From positions 1,798,001 to 1,862,000 of the forward strand of contig NZ_CP043042.1 of NCBI RefSeq assembly GCF_008122265.1: a stretch of 64,000 bases of DNA, read 5' to 3'. The position numbers were made by a program, and so were the translations under genes. The stretch is from Marinobacter fonticola (GTDB taxonomy: Bacteria; Pseudomonadota; Gammaproteobacteria; Pseudomonadales; Oleiphilaceae). Under the pieces are notes generated by a model. The model searched no databases and was not told where the DNA came from. It saw only the letters and a program-made list of their open reading frames with translations. Below, piece after piece: positions 30,497-40,734 of the stretch; the first letter of the stretch is position 1, and each line of letters begins with the position of its first letter.

Positions 30497-31846
30497 ATGA
30501 AGATTACGATTTTTGGAACGGGTTATGTTGGCCTCGTAACGGGCGCCTGCCTGGCGGATGTCGGGCATGAAGTCTTGTGCATGGATGTCGATCCCGGAAA
30601 GATTGAAAAATTGCGCAATGGCATAATTCCGATCTACGAGCCGGGCCTGGAGTCCATCGTGACTCATAACGTCTCGGCCGGTCGCCTGCTGTTCACGACC
30701 GACACCGAGGCGGCGGTCAAGCACGCTGAAGTCCAGTTCATCGCGGTTGGAACGCCGCCGGACGAGGACGGCTCCGCCGACCTGCAGTATGTAACGGCTG
30801 TCGCCCGCTCCATTGGCGAACATATGACCGGCTACACCGTCATCATCGACAAGTCCACCGTTCCTGTGGGCACCGGCGACAAGGTAAGCGGAGCCGTGCG
30901 TTCCGAGCTGGATAAGCGTGGCGCCGAGCTGGAATTCGACGTGGTTTCCAATCCGGAGTTTTTGAAAGAGGGCGCTGCCGTCGCCGATTTCATGAAGCCG
31001 GACCGGATCATCGTCGGCACCGAGAGTAAGCGCGCGGAAGAGGTGATGCGGGAAATCTACTACCCGTTTAACCGCAACCACGACCGTATGATTTTCATGG
31101 ATCTGCGTTCTGCCGAGCTCACCAAGTACGCGGCAAACGCCATGCTGGCCACTAAGATCAGCTTCATGAACGAGATAGCCAACCTGGCCGAGCGTCTTGG
31201 GGCGGATATCGAACACGTACGCCGCGGTATCGGTTCGGACCCGCGGATCGGCTACCACTTTATCTATCCCGGATGTGGGTACGGCGGCTCCTGCTTCCCC
31301 AAAGACGTGACTGCACTGACCCGGACAGCGCGGGACTGCGACTATGACGCACGGCTGCTGACAGCGGTCGAGAACGTCAACATGGCGCAGAAGCATGTTC
31401 TGTTCGATAAGGTTAGCCACTACTTCCAGGGTGAGCTGGAAGGCAAGACCGTCGCGCTCTGGGGCCTGGCCTTCAAGCCCAATACCGACGATATGCGCGA
31501 AGCATCGTCGCGCCGCCTGATGGAATCCCTGTGGAAGGCGGGCGCCAAGGTCCAGGCGTTCGACCCGGAAGCCATGGAGGAGACCCAGCGTATCTACGCT
31601 GAAGAATCGGGGCTTCAGCTCTGCGGTACCAAAGAACAGGCCCTTAAAGGGGCGGATGCTCTGGTGATCTGCACTGAGTGGAAGGAATTCCGTTCACCGG
31701 ATTTCGCCTCAATCGCTCAAACGCTCTCGCATCCGGTTATTTTCGATGGCCGTAACCTGTATGCACCGGAAATGGTCGAGCGCCATGGGATTGTCTACTA
31801 CGCTATAGGTAGAGGAAAGAATCAGTTTTCCGCTACCGGGAGCTAG
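30497..31846 (+). CDS. ugd: UDP-glucose 6-dehydrogenase
   Basis: A 449-residue NAD-dependent dehydrogenase oxidising UDP-glucose to UDP-glucuronate. N-terminal Rossmann motif [10 protein letters not shown] at residues 7-16, catalytic Cys in [12 protein letters not shown] near residue 263, and a second Rossmann-like C-terminal domain ([16 protein letters not shown]). Downstream of galE. A UDP-glucuronate epimerase-like gene that could use its product lies at 55 kb. Confidence 0.95.
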   Translation: MKITIFGTGYVGLVTGACLADVGHEVLCMDVDPGKIEKLRNGIIPIYEPGLESIVTHNVSAGRLLFTTDTEAAVKHAEVQFIAVGTPPDEDGSADLQYVTAVARSIGEHMTGYTVIIDKSTVPVGTGDKVSGAVRSELDKRGAELEFDVVSNPEFLKEGAAVADFMKPDRIIVGTESKRAEEVMREIYYPFNRNHDRMIFMDLRSAELTKYAANAMLATKISFMNEIANLAERLGADIEHVRRGIGSDPRIGYHFIYPGCGYGGSCFPKDVTALTRTARDCDYDARLLTAVENVNMAQKHVLFDKVSHYFQGELEGKTVALWGLAFKPNTDDMREASSRRLMESLWKAGAKVQAFDPEAMEETQRIYAEESGLQLCGTKEQALKGADALVICTEWKEFRSPDFASIAQTLSHPVIFDGRNLYAPEMVERHGIVYYAIGRGKNQFSATGS

Positions 31847-31848
31847 CT

Positions 31849-32283
31849 ATGAGTGGGACAGAGGCATTTGTCCTGCACGAAAAACTTGCCGAAGACACCG
31901 TATCGCTGGCCAAGAGTGAGCTGAGCGAGTTGCGGTTGATGAATGACCGAAACTATCCTTGGCTTCTACTCGTTCCCGAGCGGGTGGGGGCCAGGGAAAT
32001 CTACGAACTCGCACCAGCGGATCAGCAGCGCCTGCTGCGGGAATCCAGTGCTATCGGCGAAGCGATGATGAACGCCTTCGAAGGCCATAAGCTCAACGTG
32101 GCAGCGTTGGGAAACATGGTGCCGCAGCTTCATCTGCATCATGTGGTTCGATACGAAGGCGATGCCGCATGGCCGGGTCCCGTATGGGGTGTCGTGTCGC
32201 CCGCCGCTTACACCGAAGCGGAACTGCGCGAGGTGAAGAAGAAGCTGGTGCCGGTGGTTTCGGCGTTTCGTTCGGTTTCATGA
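31849..32283 (+). CDS. HIT domain protein
   Basis: 144 residues starting two bases after the ugd stop. The histidine-triad region reads QLHLHHVVRY, the HxHH arrangement I associate with a gammaproteobacterial HIT subfamily followed by a WPGPVWG segment. HIT proteins hydrolyse or transfer nucleotides such as AMP-linked compounds. The tight link to ugd suggests co-transcription, though a functional link to UDP-sugars is only a guess. Confidence 0.82.
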   Translation: MSGTEAFVLHEKLAEDTVSLAKSELSELRLMNDRNYPWLLLVPERVGAREIYELAPADQQRLLRESSAIGEAMMNAFEGHKLNVAALGNMVPQLHLHHVVRYEGDAAWPGPVWGVVSPAAYTEAELREVKKKLVPVVSAFRSVS

Positions 32284-32354
32284 ACGATTTTTCGGTGGGT
32301 GTCGGCCGTTACGGATTCCGCTAGATGAGGGCGGCGTAGGTTAACGTTTTAGCG

Positions 32355-32388
32355 CTAAGGAGGCGCACGAATATTAGAGCCTCCTTAG
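32355..32388. terminator. Hairpin between convergent HIT gene and fabR
   Basis: A perfect 10-bp inverted repeat CTAAGGAGGC / GCCTCCTTAG with a 14-base loop. Followed by GGGCTTTC on the plus strand, so a weak T-run. Its position between converging genes supports a terminator. Confidence 0.6.
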
Positions 32389-32393
32389 GGCTT

Positions 32394-33038
32394 TCAACGT
32401 TTCTCGGCCCTTGCCGTTTGTCTTGCCAACGACTGCGCGCCCAGTAGGATCATCCTGAGCTCGGTTTTGAGTTTGGTCTTTAATTCTTCCCTCTCGCGCG
32501 TTGTCGCATCGAGTGCTTCGGCGCCCTGGTTGAACACCAGAGTGACCATCGCCTCGGCGACCATGCGCGCATCCGACAGGGGCTTGTTTTGCTCCTCGGC
32601 GAAGCGCCGTAAGTCATCCGCCAGTTCGGTTACGAAGTGATCGATTTCCGCCTGTATTGCCGTCCGGAACGTCGTTGAAACCCCCGTACGCTCACGCAGC
32701 ATGAGCCGGAACAGGTTGGCATTGTTGTTCAGGTATTCCATGAACGTGTCAACCGAGGTGTTGATGGCACTGCCGTTGCGGGCAATGCGCTTGCGTGCCT
32801 GACGCATCAATTGGCGCAGAGCGACGCCGCCTTCATCCACCAGGGCCAGTCCCAGTTCGTCCAGTTCGGCGAAGTGCCGATAGAAAGAGGTTGGGGCGAT
32901 GCCGGCCTCGCGGGCAACTTCCCGCAGGCTCAGGCTGCCAAACCCGCGATCGGCACTGAGTTGTCGCAGGGCGGCGTCCATCAGGGCGCGGCGGGTTTTG
33001 AGCTTTTGTTCGGCACGGGCGGACACGGGGTTCTCCAA
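32394..33038 (-). CDS. fabR: TetR-type repressor FabR-like
   Basis: 214 residues. The helix-turn-helix lies at about residues 37-60 ([19 protein letters not shown]), with the FabR-type sequence [16 protein letters not shown] right after and a C-terminal helical effector domain. FabR senses the balance of unsaturated acyl thioesters and represses unsaturated fatty-acid synthesis genes. It is monocistronic here, with its targets outside the window. Confidence 0.85.
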   Translation of the reverse strand: MENPVSARAEQKLKTRRALMDAALRQLSADRGFGSLSLREVAREAGIAPTSFYRHFAELDELGLALVDEGGVALRQLMRQARKRIARNGSAINTSVDTFMEYLNNNANLFRLMLRERTGVSTTFRTAIQAEIDHFVTELADDLRRFAEEQNKPLSDARMVAEAMVTLVFNQGAEALDATTREREELKTKLKTELRMILLGAQSLARQTARAEKR

Positions 33039-33462
33039 CTGCGGCTTTCAGGCGCAACATGTTACCGTTCGCGCGACGGGGCGTCATCTATCCATCGTTG
33101 GGAGGATTAAGAGGGCTGCGGCGGCTGCCAGCCGGCGACCTGTTGAGATTGGTGGAAAAGGCCTGTTTCGTTGCCTGATTTTATTGCCGGTTATGTTTAT
33201 AATATGCGGCCTTTCACGGGTCTGATTGTCGTTTCCAGCCGCGGCCGGAATACCAGTGTGCAGATACCGTGGCTAAACCCGCCTTGACTGGCTTCAGGAT
33301 ACAGTGCCGTTGCGCCCGTCAGGGCTGACCGGCCGTTCCCGCAGGCTCGGCGGTTTCCGATGATATGACCAGCGCTTCAGTGCGAGGGATTATGGAGTTT
33401 GATTCCATAATCTCCAGCGAAGTGAGGCTGCTGGGGTTGGTTGTGTTATGGGGAGTAAATCC
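33039..33462. other. Regulatory spacer between fabR and the fmdB-like/aspS genes
   Basis: 424 bases without a gene. A perfect TATAAT at 33198-33203 (plus strand) may be a -10 box, but no -35 sits at a standard distance. A perfect 9-bp inverted repeat lies at 33388-33412. The rest is GC-rich and featureless. Confidence 0.4.
33388..33412. promoter_or_regulatory. Perfect 9-bp inverted repeat upstream of the FmdB-like gene
   Basis: GATTATGGA (33388-33396), 7-base loop, TCCATAATC (33404-33412). No T-run follows. It is 50 bases before the FmdB-like start, so an operator or a leader hairpin are the main options. Confidence 0.45.
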
Positions 33463-33735
33463 ATGCCGATTTATGAGTACGTTTGTGACGCGTGCGGTCA
33501 CGAGAAAGATGTGATCCAGAAGATGAGCGATGCGCCGCTGAAGGTGTGCCCGTCCTGCGAGGCTGAAGCCTTCCGCAAGCGGATATCGGCAGCGGGCTTC
33601 CGTCTGTCCGGCACCGGTTGGTACGAAACCGATTTCAAGACCGGTAGCAAAAAGAACCTGGTGGACAAAAAGAATCCGGTGGATAAGGGCGGTGAGTCCG
33701 GATCCAAAAGCAAGACTGAGCCGGCCGCCGGCTAA
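33463..33735 (+). CDS. FmdB-family zinc ribbon protein
   Basis: 90 residues from the ATG at 33463 (GGGGAG at 33450-33455); an ATG at 33448 is less likely. Two Cys pairs (YVCDACGH and KVCPSCEAEAF) make a zinc ribbon of the FmdB/CxxC type, followed by a conserved GFRLSGTGWYETDFK segment and a low-complexity Lys/Gly/Ser tail. Function is unknown, although it regularly precedes aspS in gammaproteobacteria. Here aspS follows after 39 bases. Confidence 0.88.
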   Translation: MPIYEYVCDACGHEKDVIQKMSDAPLKVCPSCEAEAFRKRISAAGFRLSGTGWYETDFKTGSKKNLVDKKNPVDKGGESGSKSKTEPAAG

Positions 33736-33774
33736 GTCACTGAATACACTGAAAATTGATTAACAGGAAAGGGT

Positions 33775-35589
33775 ATGCGCAGTCACTATTGCGGTGGAAT
33801 CAACGAATCACATATCGATCAGGACGTGACCCTCTGCGGCTGGGTTCATCGTCGCCGCGACCATGGCGGGGTTATTTTTCTGGATCTGCGTGATCGTGAC
33901 GGCATGTCCCAGATCGTAGTGGACCCGGACACGCCCGAAAGTTTCGAGTTGGCGGAAAAGGTTCGCAGCGAGTTCGTCATCCAGATCAATGGCCGCGTAC
34001 GTCGCCGCCCGGCAGGCACCGAGAATTCGAACATGCCGACCGGCCAGGTCGAGGTGCTTTGTAAGTCATTGGCGATTCTGAACGCTGCCGCCACGCCGCC
34101 GTTCCCGCTGGACGAGCACGTGGATGTGGGCGAGGACGTGCGTCTACGCTACCGTTTCGTCGACCTGCGGCGCCCGGAAATGCTAAACCGTCTGCGTTTC
34201 CGCTCCAAGGTGACGAGTTACATCCGCAACGTCCTGGACCGCAACGACTTCATGGATGTGGAAACACCCATCCTGACCCGGGCAACACCCGAGGGCGCCC
34301 GCGACTATCTGGTGCCGAGCCGGACCCACGAAGGTTCCTTCTTTGCATTGCCGCAGTCGCCGCAGTTGTTCAAGCAACTGCTGATGGTGTCCGGTGTCGA
34401 TCGTTACTACCAGATCGCCAAGTGCTTCCGTGACGAGGATCTGCGTGCCGATCGCCAGCCCGAGTTCACCCAGGTGGATCTGGAGAGTTCCTTCATCGAC
34501 GAAGAGGGGTTGATGGGGATCACGGAAAACATGATTCGCGAACTGTTCCGCGATCTGCTGGAAGTGAACCTGCCCGAATTCCCGCGCATGACATACGCCG
34601 ATGCCATGAAGCGCTATGGCAGCGACAAGCCCGACCTGCGGATTCCGCTGGAGCTGATCGACGTTGCCGATTTGGTCGAAAGCGTGGATTTCAAAGTGTT
34701 TGCCGGCCCGGCCAAGGATCCCAAAGGACGCGTTGCGGCGTTGCGCTTGCCCAAGGGCGGGGAATTGACCCGTAAACAGATCGACGACTACACCAAGTTC
34801 GTGGGCATCTACGGCGCCAAGGGCCTGGCCTACATCAAGGTCAACGATCTGAGTCAGGGTGTCGCTGGCCTGCAATCGCCCATCATTAAGTTCTTGGGCG
34901 ACGATGTCGCCTTGTCGGTGATCGAACGTGTTGGCGCGGAAGATGGCGATATCGTGTTCTTCGGGGCAGACAAGACAACCGTCGTCAACGAGGCGCTTGG
35001 CGCTCTGCGAATCCGGCTGGGCCACGACCTGAACCTGTTCACGGCCGAATGGTCGCCGTTGTGGGTCGTGGACTTCCCGATGTTCGAGGAAAATTCTAAC
35101 GGCGAGCTTACGGCGATCCACCATCCGTTTACCGCACCGTCATGCACGCCGGAAGAGCTGGCGGCAGATCCGGCCAATGCGTTGTCGAGAGCCTATGACA
35201 TGGTTCTGAACGGCACTGAATTGGGGGGTGGCTCTATCCGTATTCACGACGAGAACATGCAGCAGGCCGTGTTCCGCATTCTCGGTATCGGCGAAGAGGA
35301 AGCCCGCGCCAAATTCGGCTTCCTGCTGGATGCACTGAAGTTCGGTTGCCCGCCGCACGGTGGTTTGGCCTTTGGTCTCGACCGTCTGATTATGCTGATG
35401 ACCGGCGCAACGTCTATTCGAGATGTCATTGCGTTCCCGAAAACCCAGAGCGCCACCTGCCTGATGACCCAGGCGCCGGGCGAAGTGGACGAGCGTCAGT
35501 TGCGCGAGCTGCATATCCGCCTGCGCAAGCCCGCGTTGGCGAAGGAGCCCAGCGAGGCGGACGAGAAGAATCTTTCCAAGAAAGCGTAG
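33775..35589 (+). CDS. aspS: Aspartyl-tRNA synthetase
   Basis: A 604-residue class II enzyme of the bacterial type: N-terminal OB anticodon-binding domain (residues 1-105), catalytic core with motif 2 [16 protein letters not shown], an inserted GAD domain (about 285-420), and motif 3 [12 protein letters not shown] near residue 530. Whether it is discriminating or not cannot be judged by eye. Confidence 0.96.
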   Translation: MRSHYCGGINESHIDQDVTLCGWVHRRRDHGGVIFLDLRDRDGMSQIVVDPDTPESFELAEKVRSEFVIQINGRVRRRPAGTENSNMPTGQVEVLCKSLAILNAAATPPFPLDEHVDVGEDVRLRYRFVDLRRPEMLNRLRFRSKVTSYIRNVLDRNDFMDVETPILTRATPEGARDYLVPSRTHEGSFFALPQSPQLFKQLLMVSGVDRYYQIAKCFRDEDLRADRQPEFTQVDLESSFIDEEGLMGITENMIRELFRDLLEVNLPEFPRMTYADAMKRYGSDKPDLRIPLELIDVADLVESVDFKVFAGPAKDPKGRVAALRLPKGGELTRKQIDDYTKFVGIYGAKGLAYIKVNDLSQGVAGLQSPIIKFLGDDVALSVIERVGAEDGDIVFFGADKTTVVNEALGALRIRLGHDLNLFTAEWSPLWVVDFPMFEENSNGELTAIHHPFTAPSCTPEELAADPANALSRAYDMVLNGTELGGGSIRIHDENMQQAVFRILGIGEEEARAKFGFLLDALKFGCPPHGGLAFGLDRLIMLMTGATSIRDVIAFPKTQSATCLMTQAPGEVDERQLRELHIRLRKPALAKEPSEADEKNLSKKA

Positions 35590-35620
35590 CCAATCACAAA
35601 GCGGATTGAGTAAGAAAAGT

Positions 35621-35641
35621 CGCCCCGGTCTTGCCGGGGCG
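35621..35641 (+). terminator. GC-rich hairpin between aspS and yebC
   Basis: CGCCCCGG / CCGGGGCG with a 5-base loop. No T-run follows, so it may act as an mRNA stability hairpin or partial terminator rather than a full stop. Confidence 0.45.
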
Positions 35642-35664
35642 CACCCGAGTTGATGGAGTGATCA

Positions 35665-36414
35665 ATGGCAGGACACAGTAAATGGTCCAATATCAAACAT
35701 CGCAAAGCGGCTCAGGATGCCAGGAAAGGCAAAATCTTCACCAAGCTGATTCGTGAGCTGACTGTGGCTGCCCGCGAGGGTGGCCCGGACCCCAACGATA
35801 ATCCCCGCTTAAGGGCCGTGGTCGACAAGGCCCTCACCGCTAACATGAAGAAAGACACCATGGAGCGGGCCATCGAGCGCGGCGCAGGCAATAGCGACGA
35901 TACCAACTACGAAGAGCTAACCTATGAAGGCTACGGCCCCAATGGTGTTGCCATTTTTGTCGAAGTCATGACCGACAACCGTAACCGCACGGTGGCGGAG
36001 GTGCGTCATGCATTCAATAAGTTGGGCGGCAACCTCGGCACGGATGGGTCGGTGGCTTTTCTATTCAGTAAGCAGGGTATCGTCAGTTATGGGCCGGATG
36101 CGGACGAAGACGCCTTGATGGAAGCGGCGCTTGAAGCCGGTGCAGACGATGTTGCGGAGCAAGATGATGGGTCCTACGAGATCGTCACGCAGCCCGAACA
36201 ATTCCTCGACGTAAAAGAAGCCTTGGTGGCGTTCGGCCATACGCCGGATAATGCAGAGGTCACGATGGTCCCGTCGACCTACGTTACGTTGGATCGCGAC
36301 ACGGCGGACACCATCCTCAAGCTGATCGATATGCTGGAAGACCTGGACGATGTCCAGAATGTCTATTCCAATGCAGATATTCCCGCCGAAATCATGGATG
36401 AGCTGAATGGTTAA
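35665..36414 (+). CDS. yebC: YebC/PmpR family protein
   Basis: 249 residues opening [15 protein letters not shown], the family signature, with the acidic C-terminal domains typical of YebC. Family members act as DNA-binding regulators, and some (TACO1/YebC) have been shown to relieve ribosome stalling at proline-rich stretches. It precedes ruvC, its common neighbour. Confidence 0.94.
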   Translation: MAGHSKWSNIKHRKAAQDARKGKIFTKLIRELTVAAREGGPDPNDNPRLRAVVDKALTANMKKDTMERAIERGAGNSDDTNYEELTYEGYGPNGVAIFVEVMTDNRNRTVAEVRHAFNKLGGNLGTDGSVAFLFSKQGIVSYGPDADEDALMEAALEAGADDVAEQDDGSYEIVTQPEQFLDVKEALVAFGHTPDNAEVTMVPSTYVTLDRDTADTILKLIDMLEDLDDVQNVYSNADIPAEIMDELNG

Positions 36415-36447
36415 TCGGCGTTGGCCGGCTATGGGCCGGAGCGCGTC

Positions 36448-36966
36448 GTGGCGATAATTCTCGGCGTGGATCCTGGGTCGCGAATTACCGGCTATGGCAT
36501 CATCCGCAACACCGGCCGGCATACGGAGTATCTGGATAGCGGCTGCATACGCATGGGTGAGAAACCCATGGCGGAGCGGCTACAGGTCATCTATCAGGGG
36601 CTGGCTTCGCTGATCGATCAGTTCCGTCCGGATGAATTCGCCATCGAGCAGGTGTTTATGGCCCGCAACCCGGACTCTGCGCTCAAGCTGGGTCAAGCGC
36701 GTGGCGTTGCCATGGTTACCGCGGCCAATAGTGGTCTCGCAGTGCATGAGTACTCGGCGCGACAGGTGAAGCAGGCTGTGGTCGGTAAAGGAAGTGCCGA
36801 CAAGGCACAGGTCCAGCACATGGTACAGAGTATCCTGTCGCTGAACCGCAAGCCCCAGGCCGACGCCGCTGACGCGTTGGCCATCGCGCTTTGTCATGCC
36901 CATATGAGTCAGAGTATTGGTCGCATCTCAGCGGGCAGCCGGGTGCGCGGTGGTCGTATACGCTGA
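36448..36966 (+). CDS. ruvC: Holliday junction resolvase RuvC
   Basis: 172 residues from the GTG at 36448 (CCGGAG at 36436-36441), giving the standard [10 protein letters not shown] start; an earlier TTG would add nine residues. Catalytic acids are visible: Asp8 in GVDPG, Glu in FAIEQVF, and the Asp pair in [13 protein letters not shown]. Cuts Holliday junctions with RuvAB. Confidence 0.95.
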   Translation: MAIILGVDPGSRITGYGIIRNTGRHTEYLDSGCIRMGEKPMAERLQVIYQGLASLIDQFRPDEFAIEQVFMARNPDSALKLGQARGVAMVTAANSGLAVHEYSARQVKQAVVGKGSADKAQVQHMVQSILSLNRKPQADAADALAIALCHAHMSQSIGRISAGSRVRGGRIR

Positions 36967-37098
36967 GTGAAGTTGCATAACTAACGTGGCATAACGGGTG
37001 TACTGTCTGGCTCATCGGTTATTCGACAACCTATCAATCAGGCAGCACGCCAGGTCGCCGGACTGCAATTCGTGGTTCGGCCAGCGGGGGAGAGTTTC

Positions 37099-37722
37099 GT
37101 GATAGCACAAATCCGGGGGCAGCTGATCGAGAAGGTGCCGGGCCATGTCCTGGTTGAGTGTGCCGGTCTCGGATACGAGCTCGACATCCCCTACACCACG
37201 TTCTTCCACTTACCGGACACCGGCCAGGAAGTGGCTCTGTATACGCATTTCGCTGTCCGTGAGGACGCTCAGAATCTTTATGGTTTTGCCGCAAGACTCG
37301 ACCGCGACCTGTTCCGCTTGCTGATCAAGGTGAATGGCGTTGGCCCCAAGATGGCGCTGGCTATCCTGTCTGGACTGGACGCCCAGCAGTTCGTGCGTTG
37401 CGTGGACAACCGGGACGTTGCGGCATTGGTCAAGATCCCCGGGGTGGGTAAGAAAACCGCCGAACGCCTGCTGATCGAAATGGGTGATCGTCTGGGGCAG
37501 CTCGAGGGCCATTCACAGATAGGCCTCCAAACACCAAACCTCGCGGTTAGCCCCGAAGCAACGCCTGCATACAAGCCCGAAGACGAGGCCGAGGCGGCAT
37601 TGATCACCTTGGGCTACAAGCCGCAAGAGGCCGCTAAGGCGGTCAGCCGCGTGGCAGAGAAGGGCATGAACTCGAAAGATATGATCCGTCTTGCGCTTAG
37701 GAATATGATTCCCGCGAACTGA
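37099..37722 (+). CDS. ruvA: Holliday junction helicase subunit RuvA
   Basis: 207 residues from a GTG at 37099 with a GGGGGAGAG ribosome-binding site just before; upstream codons in frame are unlikely. Residues 1-60 form the OB-fold, helix-hairpin-helix motifs follow (VNGVGPKMALAIL, IPGVGKKTAERLL), and a C-terminal domain that contacts RuvB ends the protein. Confidence 0.95.
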   Translation: MIAQIRGQLIEKVPGHVLVECAGLGYELDIPYTTFFHLPDTGQEVALYTHFAVREDAQNLYGFAARLDRDLFRLLIKVNGVGPKMALAILSGLDAQQFVRCVDNRDVAALVKIPGVGKKTAERLLIEMGDRLGQLEGHSQIGLQTPNLAVSPEATPAYKPEDEAEAALITLGYKPQEAAKAVSRVAEKGMNSKDMIRLALRNMIPAN

Positions 37723-37956
37723 CGGCCGCCTCACAAGCCGGGGCTGGACGATTCAGCCGCCGTCGATGCTTTCATACAGCGAACTTGTGTTGATGGAGCG
37801 CCCGTTTGATTCGTGTTTTTATTGATGCGTTAATGGTTTCTGTCCGGAGCGTAACGTGACAGGCGTATTGGCGTTTGTAAAATGAACGTCAATTAGCGTT
37901 AGAAGCGTCGCCGCCCAATACAGATTAAATAAACGGGATGCCTGCGAACCAATGTC

Positions 37957-38976
37957 ATGATTGAATCCGATCGTCTGATTTCTCCGCAGCCCGGTGCGTT
38001 TGAAGATGTACAGGATCGCGCTATTCGACCGACGCTGTTGGCCGAATATGTAGGGCAGCCGGCGGTTCGCGAGCAGATGGAAATTTTTATTTCCGCCGCC
38101 CGCGGACGGCAGGAAGCGCTGGACCACGTTCTCATCTTCGGCCCTCCCGGGCTCGGTAAAACCACCCTTGCCAATATTATTGCCAACGAGATGGGTGTGG
38201 CTATTAAGACCACATCCGGTCCCGTATTAGAAAAGGCCGGCGACTTGGCGGCAATGCTGACGAACCTCGAAGAGGGCGATGTCCTCTTTATCGACGAGAT
38301 TCACCGGCTGAACGCAGCGGTGGAAGAAGTGCTCTATCCGGCGATGGAAGACTATCAGTTGGATATCATGATCGGTGAGGGGCCGGCAGCTCGGTCCATC
38401 AAGCTGGACCTACCTCCTTTTACGCTCGTCGGCGCAACGACACGTGCGGGTCTGCTGACATCACCGCTACGTGATAGGTTCGGTATCGTTCAGCGGCTTG
38501 AGTTCTACAACACCGCTGACCTGACCCATATCGTCCAGCGTTCCGCCTCTTTACTGGGCGTCTCCGTCGAAGCCGAAGGTGCGTTGGAAATCGCACGCCG
38601 CGCGCGCGGTACACCGCGGATTGCCAATCGTTTGCTGCGCCGTGTCCGGGATTACGCCGAGGTGAAATCGGATGGGGTGATTAGCGTCGAAGTAGCGGAT
38701 CTGGCGCTGAATATGCTCAAAGTCGACAATCAGGGTTTCGATCACATGGATCGCCGGTTGTTGCTGGCAATGATCGAGAAGTTCGACGGCGGCCCCGTGG
38801 GCGTCGAAAGCCTGGCCGCGGCGATCAGTGAGGAGCGTGGCACCATCGAAGACGTTCTTGAACCTTTTCTGATTCAGCAGGGTTATATGGTTCGCACGCC
38901 CCGTGGTCGTATGGCGACTTCGCAGGCCTATCTGCACTTCGGCGTCACGCCGCCCAAAATCGGCGAGGGAGCATAA
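37957..38976 (+). CDS. ruvB: Holliday junction helicase motor RuvB
   Basis: A 339-residue AAA+ ATPase. Walker [10 protein letters not shown] near residue 67, Walker B LFIDEIHR, sensor 1 GATTRAG, an arginine finger region LRDRFG, and the C-terminal winged helix ending [11 protein letters not shown]. It drives branch migration with RuvA. The spacer between ruvA and ruvB is 234 bases, longer than in many relatives, and may contain an extra promoter. Confidence 0.97.
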   Translation: MIESDRLISPQPGAFEDVQDRAIRPTLLAEYVGQPAVREQMEIFISAARGRQEALDHVLIFGPPGLGKTTLANIIANEMGVAIKTTSGPVLEKAGDLAAMLTNLEEGDVLFIDEIHRLNAAVEEVLYPAMEDYQLDIMIGEGPAARSIKLDLPPFTLVGATTRAGLLTSPLRDRFGIVQRLEFYNTADLTHIVQRSASLLGVSVEAEGALEIARRARGTPRIANRLLRRVRDYAEVKSDGVISVEVADLALNMLKVDNQGFDHMDRRLLLAMIEKFDGGPVGVESLAAAISEERGTIEDVLEPFLIQQGYMVRTPRGRMATSQAYLHFGVTPPKIGEGA

Positions 38977-38978
38977 CG

Positions 38979-39401
38979 ATGGAACAGCGTTCGGAATCGT
39001 TTCGCTGGCCTATTCGTATCTATATCGAGGACACCGATGCGGGTGGTATCGTCTATCACGCCCGCTATCTGCACTTTATGGAACGAGCGCGAACCGAATG
39101 GGTCCGTAGCCGGGGCGTTGCGTTGCGCAGCGGCCTTGAAGAAAACGTCAGCTATGTCGTCCAGAAAATGTCGATTCACTTTCGGCAGCCGGCCCGGCTT
39201 GACGACGAAGTATGGGCGACCGCCGACCTGGTGGATTCTGGCCGGGTCTGGCTGGGGTTTCGGCAGCAGATAATTCGCCAGTCTGACGGCGTTTTGCTGA
39301 CGGAGGCCGACGTCAGAGTGGCTTGCATCGCTCTGGATAGCGGCCGGCCACGCGCCATGCCGGAAGCCATGCAGGCGATTGTGCAGGCAAAAACAGAATA
39401 A
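38979..39401 (+). CDS. ybgC: Tol-Pal-associated acyl-CoA thioesterase YbgC
   Basis: A 140-residue hotdog enzyme of the 4-hydroxybenzoyl-CoA thioesterase type. The motif DTDAGGIVYHARYLHFMERAR carries the catalytic Asp20. Two bases separate it from ruvB and 45 from tolQ, the standard ybgC-tolQRAB-pal-cpoB order. YbgC is linked to phospholipid metabolism at the inner membrane. Confidence 0.93.
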   Translation: MEQRSESFRWPIRIYIEDTDAGGIVYHARYLHFMERARTEWVRSRGVALRSGLEENVSYVVQKMSIHFRQPARLDDEVWATADLVDSGRVWLGFRQQIIRQSDGVLLTEADVRVACIALDSGRPRAMPEAMQAIVQAKTE

Positions 39402-39446
39402 AACCGGCCTTGCGGGGCCAGCAATGACAAGATCCAGGAGTGAAAT

Positions 39447-40139
39447 GTGGAGTCACAACTGTCGGTTTGGAGTCTCATCGCCAACGCCAGTATTTTGGTG
39501 CAACTGGTTATGCTACTGCTGGTGCTGGCCTCGGTTATATCCTGGGGGCTGATTTTTCAGCGGTTGCAGGTGTTCAAGAAGGCCCGCAAGGCGCAACTGA
39601 GATTCGAGGAGCAATTCTGGTCCGGCATGGACTTGGGACAGCTCTACCGGGATGTCAGCAATAAGCCGACGCCTCGCAGCGGCATGGAATCGGTATTTCG
39701 CGCCGGCTTTCGCGAATTCTCAAGATTGCGTCAGCAGAGTCAGGATCCCGATGCGGTTATGGACGGCACTCAGCGGGCCATGCGAGTGGCGCTGTCCCGG
39801 GAGCAAGAGCGCTTGGAGGCGCATCTTCCCTTCCTGGCGACCGTCGGTTCGACCAGCCCCTACGTGGGCCTGTTCGGTACGGTCTGGGGGATCATGAACT
39901 CGTTTCGCGGTTTGGCCCAGGCCCAGCAGGCCACGTTGGCGACGGTCGCTCCCGGTATCTCAGAAGCCCTGATTGCAACGGCGATGGGCCTGTTCGCGGC
40001 TATTCCAGCGGTTATCGCCTATAACAGATTTGCTGCGAAATCCGATGCGCTGTTGAAGAACTACGAGACGTTCGCCGAAGAATTCTCCAGCATCCTGCAT
40101 CGCCGCGTCCATACCTCTGAGAAAGGACGGGCGGCTTGA
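39447..40139 (+). CDS. tolQ: Tol-Pal motor subunit TolQ
   Basis: 230 residues, GTG start at 39447. Three transmembrane segments (about residues 14-36, 135-157 and 170-190) with the MotA/ExbB-like TVGSTSPYVGLFGTVWGIM signature. With TolR it forms the proton-driven stator energising TolA for outer-membrane constriction at division. The spacer to tolR is 142 bases and repetitive, whereas these genes are normally almost touching. Confidence 0.95.
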   Translation: MESQLSVWSLIANASILVQLVMLLLVLASVISWGLIFQRLQVFKKARKAQLRFEEQFWSGMDLGQLYRDVSNKPTPRSGMESVFRAGFREFSRLRQQSQDPDAVMDGTQRAMRVALSREQERLEAHLPFLATVGSTSPYVGLFGTVWGIMNSFRGLAQAQQATLATVAPGISEALIATAMGLFAAIPAVIAYNRFAAKSDALLKNYETFAEEFSSILHRRVHTSEKGRAA

Positions 40140-40156
40140 TCCGATATACGTCCCGG

Positions 40157-40249
40157 GATAGCGCTATGTCGCTGGATAGTGCCACATTGCTGAAAGGTGC
40201 CATGTTGCTGGGTAGCGCCATATTGCTGGTGGACAGTGCCATGTTGCTG
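40157..40249. repeat. Tandem array, five 18-bp units between tolQ and tolR
   Basis: Units at 40157-40174, 40175-40192, 40193-40210, 40211-40228 and 40232-40249 (the last preceded by three extra bases). They share a consensus close to GATAGYGCCATRTTGCTG. The period is a multiple of three, so reading frames stay open through the array. Confidence 0.85.
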
Positions 40250-40285
40250 GGGAACCACACGATCGATAGGGGAGAAGGGCGATGA
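40166..40285 (+). CDS. Possible 39-residue hexapeptide-repeat micro-protein between tolQ and tolR
   Basis: An ATG at 40166 opens 39 codons through the 18-bp repeats, coding six-residue units such as LLKGAM, LLGSAI and SAMLLG. The first 33 residues are strongly hydrophobic and the tail is DRGEGR. Its TGA overlaps the tolR ATG (ATGA), like a coupled operon gene. The ribosome-binding site is weak, and the repeats alone could keep the frame open, so translation is unproven. Confidence 0.3.
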   Translation: MSLDSATLLKGAMLLGSAILLVDSAMLLGNHTIDRGEGR

Positions 40286-40728
40286 AAAGCACGGGTATAA
40301 CGTCGGTTTCGGTTCCCCGCCGCAAACCAATGGCAGAGATCAATGTCGTTCCCTATATCGACGTGATGCTCGTGCTGCTGGTTATCTTTATGGTGACCGC
40401 GCCTATGATGACCCAGGGCGTTAAAGTGGATCTGCCGGAAACCACGTCCGATCCGATTCAGGCACAGAAAGACGTTGAGCCTGTCATAGTGTCTATAGAC
40501 GCAAACGGAGCCTACTTTATGGAAGTGGGAGACGAAGAGTCCGAACCGATGGCGCTGGCGGACCTGAATCAGCAGGTGAGTAAGATTCTGGCCGGACGCA
40601 GTCAGCGTGACGTATTGGTGAGAGGGGATGAAAACGTGGATTACGGTACAGTCGTCCGCCTCATGGCCACGCTTCAGGCCGCTGGCGCAACCAGTGTCGG
40701 CTTGATTACTGAGCAGCCGCAAGGTTGA
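40282..40728 (+). CDS. tolR: Tol-Pal motor subunit TolR
   Basis: A 148-residue ExbD/TolR protein with one N-terminal transmembrane helix (about residues 23-42) that carries the essential proton-channel Asp27 (PYIDVMLVLLVIFMV) and a periplasmic domain. The ATG at 40282 has GGGGAGAAGGG before it. It is separated from tolQ by the repeat array. Confidence 0.95.
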   Translation: MKSTGITSVSVPRRKPMAEINVVPYIDVMLVLLVIFMVTAPMMTQGVKVDLPETTSDPIQAQKDVEPVIVSIDANGAYFMEVGDEESEPMALADLNQQVSKILAGRSQRDVLVRGDENVDYGTVVRLMATLQAAGATSVGLITEQPQG

Positions 40729-40734
40729 TGGGTC

